Source: JAQUSX01 sp035446985 (GTDB lineage: Bacteria > Bacillota > Clostridia > Christensenellales > CAG-314). Taken from it: 64,000 nucleotides of DNA. How positions within the stretch are numbered: the stretch's first letter is position 1; every line of letters begins with the position of its first letter. Location: assembly GCA_035446985.1 (NCBI GenBank), contig DAOTGG010000003.1:1-64000 (forward strand), written 5' to 3'. The notes below the pieces were generated by a model. It ran no database searches, was not told the DNA's origin, and saw only the letters and a list, made by a program, of their open reading frames with translations. Below are positions 44,047 through 52,725 of this stretch, in pieces. The position numbers and the translations under genes were made by a program.

Positions 44047-45675
44047 TTATTTTTCTTGCATAAACGGATAGCCGTATTTTTCCGCGGGAACAAAAGTTTC
44101 TTTGATTGTGCGTGGGCTTACCCAGCGGTAAAGATTCAGCTTGCTGCCTGCCTTGTCATTCGTGCCGCTTCCGCGCGCTCCGCCGAAAGGCTGTTGACCT
44201 ACGACCGCGCCCGTGGGCTTGTCGTTGATATAAAAGTTACCAGCCGTGTTAGACAACGCTTTTTCCATTTTGATGATAACGTTTCTGTCTTGCGCGAAAA
44301 TCGCGCCCGTAAGCGCGTACGGCGAAAGTTTGTCGCAGTCGGCTAACGTTTCGTCGAGTTTGTCGTCGGGATAAACGTAAATGCTTAGTACCGGTCCAAA
44401 GATTTCTTCAACCATCGTTTTGAAACTCGGTTTGTTTGCCACGATTACGGTAGGCTCTACAAAATAACCGACGCTGTCATCGTAGCCGCCGCAAATTACT
44501 TCCGCGTCGGGCGAATTTTTCGCGTAATCAATATACGATTTAATGTTTTCAAAACTTGCTTTATCAATGACCGCTCCCATAAGATTGGTAAAATCGGTAA
44601 CGTCGCCCATTTTTATGGTTTTGATTTCACTAAGCAAGGATTTTTTTACGTCCTGCCAAATAGACTGAGGAATAAACGCGCGGCTTGCCGCCGAGCATTT
44701 TTGTCCTTGGAACTCAAACGAGCCTCTTACCATAGCGGTAACGAGAGCGGTTTTGTCCGCGGATTTATCCGCGAAAATAAAATCTTTTCCGCCTGTTTCG
44801 CCGACTAAGCGGGGATAGTTAAGGTAAGACGAAATATTTTCGCCGACAAGTTTCCAAATGCTGTTGAAAGTTGAAGTGGAACCTGTGAAATGGAATCCAG
44901 CCATACGGGGGTCTGACAAAACGTATTTGCTCGCTTCGCTTCCGACGCAAGGCATAAAGTTAATAACTCCGTCGGGCAGTCCCGCTTCCATCAATATTTT
45001 CATAACGTAATAGTTTGAAAGCATAGCGGTTGTCGCTGGTTTCCAAACGACTGTATTTCCCATAATAGCGGGACTTGTGCTAAGATTGCCGCCAATTGAA
45101 GTGAAGTTAAACGGCGAAATCGCAGCGACGAATCCTGCCAAAGGACGGTAGCTAAGTCTATTCCATACGCCTTTGCTGTTTTCGGGTTGTTCGCGGTAAA
45201 TCTCTTCCGCGTAATAAACATTGTAACGCAAAAAGTCTATAAATTCGCAAGCGGAGTCGATTTCCGCTTGGAAAACGGTTTTGCTTTGACCAAGCATTGT
45301 AGCGGCGTTAAGTAAAGCGCGGTATTTGCTGCTGATCAGCTCAGCCGCTTTCAAAAACACGGACGCGCGATGTTCAAACGGTGTGTCTTCCCAAGCCTGT
45401 TTTGCTGCCATTGCGGTGTCGCAAGCGAGTTTTAACTCTTTTTCGCCGGCAACGTAAAATCTTGCTAAAACGTGTTTATGGTTGTGGGGCATTACTACTT
45501 CTTTCACTCTGTCGGTGCGGTATTCTTTTCCGCCGATAATAACGGGAATTTCGACAACCAGATTAGATTGACGTTCCAACTCCGCCTTAAGAGCCTTTTT
45601 TTCGGGAGAGTTCGGTAAATATCCCAATATCGGCTCGTTATACGGTTTTGGTACGGTAAAGTTTGCGTTGTTCAT
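44047..45675 (-). CDS. pruA: L-glutamate gamma-semialdehyde (P5C) dehydrogenase
   Basis: The enzyme oxidises glutamate semialdehyde, in equilibrium with pyrroline-5-carboxylate, to glutamate with NAD+. The 542-residue aldehyde dehydrogenase matches the ALDH4/type-1 P5C dehydrogenase group: it starts with NEPILGYLPNSPE, has ISPFNFTSIGGNLS near residue 187, catalytic Glu293 in VGETGGKD and nucleophile Cys327 in FQGQKCSAASR. It is the last gene of an operon with an FAD/FeS amine dehydrogenase, so it should finish proline (or similar) oxidation to glutamate. AAAGGAG precedes the start. Confidence 0.94.
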   Translation of the reverse strand: MNNANFTVPKPYNEPILGYLPNSPEKKALKAELERQSNLVVEIPVIIGGKEYRTDRVKEVVMPHNHKHVLARFYVAGEKELKLACDTAMAAKQAWEDTPFEHRASVFLKAAELISSKYRALLNAATMLGQSKTVFQAEIDSACEFIDFLRYNVYYAEEIYREQPENSKGVWNRLSYRPLAGFVAAISPFNFTSIGGNLSTSPAIMGNTVVWKPATTAMLSNYYVMKILMEAGLPDGVINFMPCVGSEASKYVLSDPRMAGFHFTGSTSTFNSIWKLVGENISSYLNYPRLVGETGGKDFIFADKSADKTALVTAMVRGSFEFQGQKCSAASRAFIPQSIWQDVKKSLLSEIKTIKMGDVTDFTNLMGAVIDKASFENIKSYIDYAKNSPDAEVICGGYDDSVGYFVEPTVIVANKPSFKTMVEEIFGPVLSIYVYPDDKLDETLADCDKLSPYALTGAIFAQDRNVIIKMEKALSNTAGNFYINDKPTGAVVGQQPFGGARGSGTNDKAGSKLNLYRWVSPRTIKETFVPAEKYGYPFMQEK

Positions 45676-45718
45676 TAATCAGATTCTCCTTTAATACTTA
45701 TTTAACGGTCTTATTATA

Positions 45719-46870
45719 CTACACAACGCTCGGTTCGACAAATAATTCACCCTTTTTAAATCTGTCGTAACTGAGCTTGGAAATGTCGATAGTAGGAGTA
45801 AGCCCAAGAATGGTTTCAGCCATAACGACGCCTGTAACGGGACCAAACATAAATCCGTGTCCCGAAAAACCAGCCGCGATATAAAAACCGTCGACTTTGT
45901 CGGACATTCCGTAAATGGGCTGTCTGTCGGGTGACATATTGTATAGTCCTGCCCATTGACGAACGACTGTAAGCTCGCCGAGTAACGGCATAAGTTTTAC
46001 GCAGTTTTTAGCCATTTCTTCCATAAACTGCCAGCCGCTGCAAGTTTTCGTTCCGCAAGGCTCGTTTTTGTCGCCGCGTCCCATAATAAAACTGCCGTGA
46101 GGCGTTTGCTGACAATAAATATTGTGTACAAAGCCCATATACATAGGTCCTTGTAAATATTCGACCGGTTCGGTAACCAAAATCTGATGTCTTTCGCTGA
46201 AAACGGGTAAATCCACATTCACCATATCGGCTATTACTTTTGAGTATCCGCCCGCGGCGTCCAAAACTTTTGACGTGGAGATATATCCTTTGTCGGTCTG
46301 CACGCCTATTATTTTATTGTTTTTAACATCAATATTCGTGACTTTTGTTCTTTTTAGTATCGTTACGCCAAGTCTTTTCGCGGCGTTGGCGAACGCTTGA
46401 GTCGCTTGGAAAGGATTAAGATGTCCGTCCTGACGGCAGAAGGTGCCGCCGAGTATTTGAGTTTCGTCTATATGCGGTATGATTTCTTTCGCTTCTTTCG
46501 GGGTAACGAGTTTGCTTGGTATTCCAAGACTGTTTTGCAATTCGACGTTTTTGCGGAATTGGCTCATTTCTTTTTCGGTAGCCGCGACGATTAAATAACC
46601 TTCTTGCTTAAATTCGATATCATATTCGTAATCAAGTTCTTCCTGAGCTTTTTTGTATCTTTCGACGGCGTATTTTGACAAACGGCAGTTCATTTCCGTT
46701 CCCCACTGCATACGTATGCCCGCGCCGCATCTGCCTGTCGAACCGCTGGCGATATAATCGCGTTCGACCACGATAATGTCTTTCATTCCGCGTTTTGCCA
46801 ATTCGTAAGCGGTGGAAACGCCCGATATACCGCCGCCGATTATTACTATACTAGCTTTATATTCACTCAT
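45719..46870 (-). CDS. FAD-dependent amine oxidoreductase, catalytic (beta) subunit of a probable proline dehydrogenase
   Basis: This 383-residue DAO-family flavoprotein has the dinucleotide loop SIVIIGGGISGVSTAYELAKRG near the N-terminus, the RCGAGIRMQWG segment and the C-terminal GFYIAAGFSGHGFMFGP that closes on FAD. I start it at 46870 with GAGGATAA upstream and an eight-base overlap with the previous gene; a longer frame to 46903 lies inside that gene. It resembles sarcosine oxidase beta, HcnC and the beta subunit of archaeal proline dehydrogenases. Adjacent P5C dehydrogenase makes L-proline the favoured substrate; sarcosine, hydroxyproline or an opine are alternatives. Confidence 0.8.
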   Translation of the reverse strand: MSEYKASIVIIGGGISGVSTAYELAKRGMKDIIVVERDYIASGSTGRCGAGIRMQWGTEMNCRLSKYAVERYKKAQEELDYEYDIEFKQEGYLIVAATEKEMSQFRKNVELQNSLGIPSKLVTPKEAKEIIPHIDETQILGGTFCRQDGHLNPFQATQAFANAAKRLGVTILKRTKVTNIDVKNNKIIGVQTDKGYISTSKVLDAAGGYSKVIADMVNVDLPVFSERHQILVTEPVEYLQGPMYMGFVHNIYCQQTPHGSFIMGRGDKNEPCGTKTCSGWQFMEEMAKNCVKLMPLLGELTVVRQWAGLYNMSPDRQPIYGMSDKVDGFYIAAGFSGHGFMFGPVTGVVMAETILGLTPTIDISKLSYDRFKKGELFVEPSVV

Positions 46871-47633
46871 CGTCGTTATCCTCGCTTTGCGCCAGCATTC
46901 CAAGTTTTATGGGTTTGACGGGCGGTCTGAATGTCGATACGGGCATATCCTGAATTTTTTCGCCTGTCATTTTTGAAATTTCGTTCATAATAAGCTGTCT
47001 GCACGTTTTGCCTTGACAAGGTCCCATTCCCGCGCGTGAAATACGTTTGATTTCGTCCACACTGGTGTAACCTTGGCGGATAAGCTCGCGAATTTCGCCC
47101 AATGTCACTTCTTCGCAACGGCATAGATACGTGTTGTCGCTATATATATCGTCTATTTTGAAACATCTTACCGTCATTGACAGTTCTTTCGGAACAGCGA
47201 GCCAAACGACGGGAGTTTTGTCTTGCGCTGGGGTATTTAATACCTTTACGACTTTCGCGCGGCAGACGGCTTTTCCCGCTCTGTCAGTACCCGTGACAAA
47301 GGTTCCGTCTTCGGGTAACGGCAAAAACTCGTAAGGGAGTTTTACTAAAGCTTCGGTTTCGGAATAAGTTTCGTCTATTACAAAAATAGCCAACCCAGGG
47401 CAGTTGCTTATACATATACCGCAGCCCGTGCATTTGTCGGGGTTTACTTCGGGACGGTCGTTTATGTCGATAAGCGGCTTCATTGCGCCGAATTTGCAGG
47501 AAGTGTAGCACGGATTGCAAGGAATGTTTTGAAAACATTCGCATACGGCTATTGCGCCCTTGCCTCTGCGTTCTAACGAAGGAGTAACGGACTCGATTTG
47601 TTCTACGGTCGCTATACCTGTTTTTTCTAACAT
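46863..47633 (-). CDS. Iron-sulphur subunit: 4Fe-4S ferredoxin plus BFD-type [2Fe-2S] domain
   Basis: This 256-residue protein joins two electron-transfer domains. The N-terminal half has a cysteine-rich stretch (CECFQNIPCNPCYTSC) and a ferredoxin motif CTGCGICISNCP near residue 70. The C-terminal half has a BFD-like domain with CRCEEVTLGEIRELI and GPCQGKTC. It should relay electrons between the flavin subunits and an external acceptor. The start lies 16 bases after the FAD/NAD subunit gene. The combination fits multi-subunit dye-linked amine dehydrogenases. Confidence 0.82.
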   Translation of the reverse strand: MLEKTGIATVEQIESVTPSLERRGKGAIAVCECFQNIPCNPCYTSCKFGAMKPLIDINDRPEVNPDKCTGCGICISNCPGLAIFVIDETYSETEALVKLPYEFLPLPEDGTFVTGTDRAGKAVCRAKVVKVLNTPAQDKTPVVWLAVPKELSMTVRCFKIDDIYSDNTYLCRCEEVTLGEIRELIRQGYTSVDEIKRISRAGMGPCQGKTCRQLIMNEISKMTGEKIQDMPVSTFRPPVKPIKLGMLAQSEDNDDE

Positions 47634-47648
47634 TTATTTCTCCTCCCC

Positions 47649-48728
47649 TTAATCCAATTCCGCGAGTTTTAGTCCCGCGCGTATTTTTTCGCCGACGGGA
47701 CCGCTTCGCAGCGAATCAGCCTGCTCAAAATAATCCGCCAGTTTGCTGTCGGTGTCGGTTGTATAATATCCTAAAAATTTTGCCGCGTTAAGTCCCGCAA
47801 TACGTCCTTCGACCATTGCGGAGCTTGCTTCTTCCACGCCTGACGCGTCGCCCGCTACAAAAACTTCGGGGCGGCTTGTCTGCATATTTTTATTGCTTTT
47901 CGGCACGTATCCGCCAAGCTGCGGAACGTATGCCATCTCGATACCTATCTGCCACATAAGCTCGGTAAGGGGTGAAAGTCCCACGGCTATGCAAAGATTG
48001 TCGCAAGGCAAATAAAATTCGCTGTCGGGGATTTCTTTCCAGTTTTCGTCGAGTTTGACCAAAGTCACACCTTCCACACATTCTGTTCCGTGCGCGGTTT
48101 TTACCGTGGTGGAAGTAAGTATCGGCACGCCCATACGGCGGATTTTGCTTGCGTGGACTAAATACCCGCCGATACGCGGAGCGGCATCTATTACGGCGTT
48201 TACTTTTACGCCAGCCTGCATAAGCTGATAACTGACGATAAGTCCGATGTTTCCCGCACCGACCATAACGACTTGGTCGCCAGGTTTTACTCCGTATACG
48301 TTCATAAGAGTTTGAACCGCGCCCGCGCCGTAAATGCCCGGCAAATCGTTGTTGTTAAATGGCAAAAACTTTTCGCTTGCGCCCGTCGCCACTACTGTAG
48401 CGCGGGGCAAAACTTTTTTATATTTATTGTCGTGTTCGATAGTCAATACGCCGTCTTCGTACATACCAATAACGGTCGCGTCTGTCATAACGGTGATATT
48501 TTTGTTTTGAGAAATTTGGTCGCGCAAAATTTTTGATATGTCAAAGCCGCGTTTGGATGCGTATTGTTTTTGAGAACCGAAGAACATATGTGTTTGTTTT
48601 ACAAGCTGTCCGCCAAGATTACGGCTTCTTTCAAAAACGATTACTTTCGCGCCCGCGTTTGCCGCTTCGATTGCAGCGCACATACCTGCGGGTCCGCCTC
48701 CTATTACGGCTACGTCTGTTTTAATCAT
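47649..48728 (-). CDS. FAD/NAD(P)-binding oxidoreductase, alpha-type subunit (HcnB-like)
   Basis: This 359-residue pyridine-nucleotide-disulphide-type flavoprotein has the FAD loop DVAVIGGGPAGMCAAIEAANAG (residues 5-26), a second dinucleotide loop VVMVGAGNIGLIVSYQL near residue 150 and VFVAGDASGVEEASSAMVEGRIA near the C-terminus. It has no redox CxxC. It resembles HcnB and the NAD domain of sarcosine oxidase alpha, here split from the small [2Fe-2S] subunit whose gene overlaps it by four bases. Confidence 0.83.
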   Translation of the reverse strand: MIKTDVAVIGGGPAGMCAAIEAANAGAKVIVFERSRNLGGQLVKQTHMFFGSQKQYASKRGFDISKILRDQISQNKNITVMTDATVIGMYEDGVLTIEHDNKYKKVLPRATVVATGASEKFLPFNNNDLPGIYGAGAVQTLMNVYGVKPGDQVVMVGAGNIGLIVSYQLMQAGVKVNAVIDAAPRIGGYLVHASKIRRMGVPILTSTTVKTAHGTECVEGVTLVKLDENWKEIPDSEFYLPCDNLCIAVGLSPLTELMWQIGIEMAYVPQLGGYVPKSNKNMQTSRPEVFVAGDASGVEEASSAMVEGRIAGLNAAKFLGYYTTDTDSKLADYFEQADSLRSGPVGEKIRAGLKLAELD

Positions 48729-49033
48729 TTTTTCAGTACCCCCCGTCCGTTCTGCTGTGTAACAACCATTCCTTCCGTCAAAGGCTCAACGCAAATTCTT
48801 ACGTTTGGTTTGCCGTTGACCGTGGCAAGGCAACTGCTGCAATTTCCGATGGCGCAATAGAGTCCGCGCGGTCTATGTTTGTCGTGTGTGTGTCCGAGCG
48901 TTCTTACGCCGTTGGCGTGGAGCGCGCTTGCGATAGGCTCGCCTTTGAATCCGCTGTAAACCGTTCCGTTATATGTAAAAGTCACGGTTTCACCTTTTTC
49001 AAAGGTCAAGATTGGGTGTTTTTCGATTCGCAT
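48725..49033 (-). CDS. Small (2Fe-2S)-binding subunit, HcnA-like
   Basis: This 102-residue protein is a plant-type ferredoxin fold as found at the N-terminus of sarcosine oxidase alpha or as HcnA. The cysteines lie in LYCAIGNCSSCLATV (about residues 60-74) and in VRICVEPL (near 83). It is the first gene of the operon, with GGAGGGG before the ATG, and overlaps the next gene by four bases. Confidence 0.85.
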   Translation of the reverse strand: MRIEKHPILTFEKGETVTFTYNGTVYSGFKGEPIASALHANGVRTLGHTHDKHRPRGLYCAIGNCSSCLATVNGKPNVRICVEPLTEGMVVTQQNGRGVLKK

Positions 49034-49064
49034 TTTTCCCCTCCGTAAATATAAAAAATAAGCT

Positions 49065-49095
49065 ATTATATAGCTAAATATTCATTTTTGCACAA
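49065..49095 (-). promoter_or_regulatory. Possible promoter of the proline dehydrogenase-like operon
   Basis: Minus strand TTGTGC (49095-49090), a 17-base spacer and TATATA (49072-49067), or a 19-base spacer to TATAAT (49070-49065). Confidence 0.45.
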
Positions 49096-49167
49096 ACATT
49101 CTAGCACAAAAAAATTTGATTGAATAGATATATTAAAAAATTTATAATGCGTTTTTTTGGTAAAAAT

Positions 49168-49193
49168 AAAAACCCCGTTTTTTGCGGGGTTTT
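49168..49193 (-). terminator. Terminator after the DUF885 lipoprotein gene
   Basis: AAAAACCCCG (49168-49177) and CGGGGTTTT (49185-49193) form a GC-rich stem. Read leftward, T runs follow. Confidence 0.88.
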
Positions 49194-49224
49194 CATAATT
49201 TTATTTATAGGTTTTAATGTTTTT

Positions 49225-51042
49225 CTAGGAAGCTAATTTTGCGTCTATATATGCTTGGACGGCTTCTTCCACGATATTAAACTGCATGGGACCGATATCG
49301 AGTATGGCGGTATTAAATTCTACCATATCAAACAATGAACCAAGTTCTTTTTTAGCGTAAGTTTGAAGTCTGACCATCTCCAAATAACCTATCGAATATT
49401 TTAGATAAGTCGCGGGGGAAGAAATAACCATTTTCATTATATCGACAGCGATATTTCCGTTAAGTCCCAAAGCGTTGATATAATTTTCCGTATCGCTTAG
49501 AGTCCAGCCTTGATAGTTAACGCCCAAATCAACGCGGCTGTATAAAAGCAGCGCCATTATCGAATAGCTGTAATTCATTTGCGTTAAAAGTTCGTTATAT
49601 GTTCCAAAATCATACATAACGTAAGAATAATTTTCCATATATACCGCCCAGCCTTCAACGTAACCGTCAAACTGTACAACGTTGCGAATAGGGTTGGGGT
49701 TTGTGTCGTTGAAATAAACCGTTTGATAAAGGTGTCCAGGGTATCCTTCGTGAGCGAGAGTGGAGTATAAACTCGCGCCGTCAACCGAACCGAGATTTAC
49801 GTATATGGTATTATTTTTGTAGTCATCAATAGGCGGAATCATATAAAACGCGGGAGACAAGGAGTCTTCCAAAGATTCTTCAACAAAATATATTGAAAAA
49901 CTGCTGTCGGGCAAAGCGGGAACGTAATCCAGCATTTTTACTTGAAGGTCGTTGAGTATATCGGTGCAAATACCTTCCAATACAACTTCGGCTTCTGCGC
50001 GCGGTTTGTCTTCATAGGTAGAGGGATCGATTCCGTATGTCGAAGCTTCAAATACTTTGTCAAAAATTGTGGGATTTTTTGTATACAATCCGATGAATTG
50101 ATTTTTGAATTTTACAAGGTTTTCGGTACACATATCAATAAGTTCGTCCACAGTATAATCCGTGCCTGTGTAAAGGGAAGCCAAATACTGGTAATAATCC
50201 GTTCCTCTTTCAAAGAAGCACAAACCTTTGTCGTTAACGCCCTTGCCTTTGAATGCTTCCAAAGCGGTCGCCATATTTTGATATGCGGGAACGACTTTTT
50301 CGGTAAAAGCTTCATAGTTTTGCGCTTTGTATTGAGCGGTAAGATCCGCAGAAAGACCTAGTTTATCTATTCTTCTGTCAAAAGTGAGTATAAGATAATT
50401 GTCGTCTATATGTGAAACAAAATCGTTGCATTGCTGTATTACCGTGTCAAGAGTGCCGTCAGACAGTCCAAGCCCCATATCTATACGCACGCTTTCATAA
50501 TCCAAAGCCTGTTGGAAAAGAGTGGGGAACTGATTTAGCAAAGAAAGATAATCGGTCACGTCTTTTTCGGTGTAAAACTTGTATTCGGCAAAGTTTATAG
50601 GCATATTTGACGGTAAACCGCTTATGCTGTCAAGATACGTTCCGTAATAATCAAGTCCTTCCGCAGAAAGATTAAGTTCGTAATATTGTATAAGCATTTG
50701 CAAGATATATTTTTGTTCTTGCGTAAGATTATGGTCGCTTAACGAATTAAGATAATCCAAAGTATCTTGAAGGTCTTGATAATACTCGTCAATATCGTCC
50801 ATCGACAAGTCGTATATTGTCGGGTCGAGATCTTCAATACCGTAAGCGGACGGGTCTTTAAGAGTGTAGTGAAGCGTTATCGTGTTTGACGTTACGCTTT
50901 CAATAAACATATCGTTAAGATATTTGTCAAACTCCTCTTCCGTAATGGGAATTTTTACTTCGCAGCCTGAGAATAAAACCAACGTGCAAAGCATAACGGC
51001 TACGAGTAAAATAGATAGCAGCCGAAAACGTTTTTGTTTCAT
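49225..51042 (-). CDS. DUF885-family lipoprotein, putative metallopeptidase
   Basis: This 605-residue protein has a lipoprotein signal (basic start KQKRFR, hydrophobic core and LFSGC, cysteine at about residue 27), so it is anchored outside the membrane. The DUF885 domain is marked by LAHEGYPGHLYQ near residue 430, an HExxxxH zinc-binding-like motif, and by later conserved Glu/Tyr-rich helices. Members are regarded as zinc-dependent peptidases or carboxypeptidases. External peptide breakdown would suit an amino-acid fermenter, but the substrate is unknown. It is a single-gene unit with its own promoter. Confidence 0.85.
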   Translation of the reverse strand: MKQKRFRLLSILLVAVMLCTLVLFSGCEVKIPITEEEFDKYLNDMFIESVTSNTITLHYTLKDPSAYGIEDLDPTIYDLSMDDIDEYYQDLQDTLDYLNSLSDHNLTQEQKYILQMLIQYYELNLSAEGLDYYGTYLDSISGLPSNMPINFAEYKFYTEKDVTDYLSLLNQFPTLFQQALDYESVRIDMGLGLSDGTLDTVIQQCNDFVSHIDDNYLILTFDRRIDKLGLSADLTAQYKAQNYEAFTEKVVPAYQNMATALEAFKGKGVNDKGLCFFERGTDYYQYLASLYTGTDYTVDELIDMCTENLVKFKNQFIGLYTKNPTIFDKVFEASTYGIDPSTYEDKPRAEAEVVLEGICTDILNDLQVKMLDYVPALPDSSFSIYFVEESLEDSLSPAFYMIPPIDDYKNNTIYVNLGSVDGASLYSTLAHEGYPGHLYQTVYFNDTNPNPIRNVVQFDGYVEGWAVYMENYSYVMYDFGTYNELLTQMNYSYSIMALLLYSRVDLGVNYQGWTLSDTENYINALGLNGNIAVDIMKMVISSPATYLKYSIGYLEMVRLQTYAKKELGSLFDMVEFNTAILDIGPMQFNIVEEAVQAYIDAKLAS

Positions 51043-51108
51043 ATATATCTCCTTATATAAAATATTAACTAATAAAATATTTTTATTTATTAAAATAAAA
51101 TTGTTTTA

Positions 51109-51137
51109 ACTATATAATTTTAGTAATTATTGCACAA
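51109..51137 (-). promoter_or_regulatory. Promoter of the DUF885 gene
   Basis: Minus strand TTGTGC (51137-51132), a 17-base spacer and TATAGT (51114-51109). Confidence 0.5.
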
Positions 51138-51203
51138 AAATACAAAAATAGCAACCCCCAAAATTGCTTTCTTTAAATAGACGAGAAAAAGCATTTTGGT
51201 CTA

Positions 51204-51232
51204 TTGACAAACTAAAAATATTGGTATACCAT
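51204..51232 (+). promoter_or_regulatory. Promoter of the microprotein unit
   Basis: TTGACA (51204-51209), then TACCAT (51227-51232) after 17 bases or TATACC (51225-51230) after 15. The -35 is perfect and the -10 is weak. Confidence 0.5.
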
Positions 51233-51250
51233 AATAAGCGAGGTAAAAAA

Positions 51251-51349
51251 ATGACGTTGGGTTTTTTTATTTTGATGCTTTTACTTTCTATAATCTTTCC
51301 GATAATAATGGTGACAGGAAAGATTATTTTGCCAAACAATAAGGGTTAA
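51251..51349 (+). CDS. 32-residue single-pass membrane microprotein, function unknown
   Basis: A short frame encodes MTLGFFILML followed by more hydrophobic residues and the polar end KIILPNNKG, which predicts one membrane helix over about residues 3-24. GAGG lies eight bases before the ATG. The frame is boxed in by a promoter at 51204 and a strong terminator at 51356, so it forms a complete transcription unit between two unrelated genes. I recognise no family. Holin-like type I toxins and small regulators of transporters have this size and shape, but no antisense RNA gene is evident. Confidence 0.55.
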   Translation: MTLGFFILMLLLSIIFPIIMVTGKIILPNNKG

Positions 51350-51355
51350 GACTAT

Positions 51356-51380
51356 CTACTCGTAAAGAGTAGTTTTTTTT
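51356..51380 (+). terminator. Intrinsic terminator of the microprotein unit
   Basis: CTACTC (51356-51361) pairs with GAGTAG (51367-51372) around GTAAA, followed by eight T. Confidence 0.85.
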
Positions 51381-51404
51381 GTGTTGAAATAAAAGTATCA
51401 TTAG

Positions 51405-51434
51405 TTAAAACAACCGCGTCAGACTATTTATAAT
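51405..51434 (+). promoter_or_regulatory. Possible promoter of the ilvE-vor operon
   Basis: TTAAAA (51405-51410), an 18-base spacer and TATAAT (51429-51434), directly before GGAGG at 51442. The leader is too short for a T-box. Confidence 0.45.
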
Positions 51435-51459
51435 ATATTGTGGAGGTTTCACATAAGAT

Positions 51460-52515
51460 ATGAAAATTATTAAGGCCGACAAGCTGCAAAAAAAACCCGA
51501 TTTCTCAAAGTTGACGTTTGGTAAGTTGCATACCGATTATTTATTGGAAATGGATTACACAAACGGAGCTTGGGGAGAACCCGTAATAAGACCTTACAGC
51601 AATTTCGACATGTCTCCTATGACAATGTGCTTGCACTACGGACAAGGTATTTTTGAAGGTTGCAAAGCTTTCCGCAACGACAAGGGCGAAGTCACTTTGT
51701 TCCGCATCATGGACAACTTTAAACGTATGAACCGCAGCGCGTACCGTATGTGCATGCCGCAGTTTGACGAAAACGTTGTTTTGGAAGCGCTTATCGAAAT
51801 GCTGAAAATCGAAAAAGACTGGGTACCCACACTACCGGGAACCGCGCTTTATTTAAGACCCACTATGATTGCTACCGAAGTAGCTTTGGGCGTGCACGTT
51901 TCGAGAGATTACAAACTGTTTATAGTTATGTCTCCCGTTGGCGCGTATTTGCACGGCGCGGAACAAACGGCTCGTATTTATATTGAAGACAAATACGTAA
52001 GAGCCGCAAAAGGCGGTACAGGCGAAGCTAAATGTTTGGGAAACTATGCCGCGGGATTGCTCGCTCAGTACGAATCCGCTCAACAAGGTTTTGACCAAGT
52101 TTTGTGGCTTGACGCGGAAGAGCATAAATATATAGAAGAAGTCGGCACAATGAACGTAATGTTTGTTATGGACGGCGTCGTTTGCACGCCCGAGCTTGAC
52201 GGAAGCATACTTCGCGGTATTACCCGTCACTCGATTATAAAAATATTACGCGATGAAGGCTATACCATAAACGAAGGACGTTTTGCCGTAGACGACATAA
52301 TAAAAGCTGCAAAAGAAGGCAGACTTACAGAAATGTTCGGCGTTGGCACGGCTGCTACTGTTTCGCCCGTAGGCGTTATCGGCTACAAAGGCGAAGAGTA
52401 CGTTATCAATAACAATAAGGTAGGACCCGTTGCAAAAACAGCTTACGATCGTTTGCGCGGAATACAGACGAGAAAGTATCCTGACAAATACGACTGGTTG
52501 ACCACTATAGATTGA
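51460..52515 (+). CDS. ilvE: Branched-chain amino acid aminotransferase
   Basis: IlvE moves amino groups between leucine, isoleucine or valine and 2-oxoglutarate. The 351-residue fold-type IV PLP enzyme has LHYGQGIFEGCKAFR (about residues 58-72), YLRPTMIATE, the PLP lysine K191 in KGGTGEAKCLGNYA and GTMNVMFV. With the oxidoreductase and CoA-transferase genes that follow, it probably works in the catabolic direction, feeding branched 2-oxoacids. GGAGG lies 13 bases before the ATG, a slightly long spacing. Confidence 0.94.
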   Translation: MKIIKADKLQKKPDFSKLTFGKLHTDYLLEMDYTNGAWGEPVIRPYSNFDMSPMTMCLHYGQGIFEGCKAFRNDKGEVTLFRIMDNFKRMNRSAYRMCMPQFDENVVLEALIEMLKIEKDWVPTLPGTALYLRPTMIATEVALGVHVSRDYKLFIVMSPVGAYLHGAEQTARIYIEDKYVRAAKGGTGEAKCLGNYAAGLLAQYESAQQGFDQVLWLDAEEHKYIEEVGTMNVMFVMDGVVCTPELDGSILRGITRHSIIKILRDEGYTINEGRFAVDDIIKAAKEGRLTEMFGVGTAATVSPVGVIGYKGEEYVINNNKVGPVAKTAYDRLRGIQTRKYPDKYDWLTTID

Positions 52516-52526
52516 GGAGAAAGTAG

Positions 52527-52724
52527 ATGAAAGTTCAAATCGATTTTGAAAAATGCAAGGGTTGCGGATTATGCGTAACGGCTTGTCCAAAGAAAATCTT
52601 AAAAATGGGCGCGAAAAGCAACAAAGGCGGATACTTTGTAGTTGAATGTATAGACAAAGAACAATGTATCGCTTGCGCAGCTTGCGCTTATATTTGCCCT
52701 GACAGCGTTTTGGAGGTAAGATAG
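52527..52724 (+). CDS. vorD: Ferredoxin (delta) subunit of 2-oxoacid:ferredoxin oxidoreductase
   Basis: This 65-residue subunit carries two 4Fe-4S clusters, CKGCGLCVTACP (about residues 10-21) and CIACAACAYICP (about 47-58), and passes electrons from the catalytic subunits to free ferredoxin. GAGGAG precedes its ATG. It is followed by the alpha subunit gene after one base. Confidence 0.9.
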   Translation: MKVQIDFEKCKGCGLCVTACPKKILKMGAKSNKGGYFVVECIDKEQCIACAACAYICPDSVLEVR

Positions 52725-52725
52725 T

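Noticed and set aside
51381..51459. T-box or other amino-acid leader before ilvE
   Set aside because: Only about 80 bases lie between the preceding terminator and ilvE, too short for a T-box, and no specifier structure is visible.
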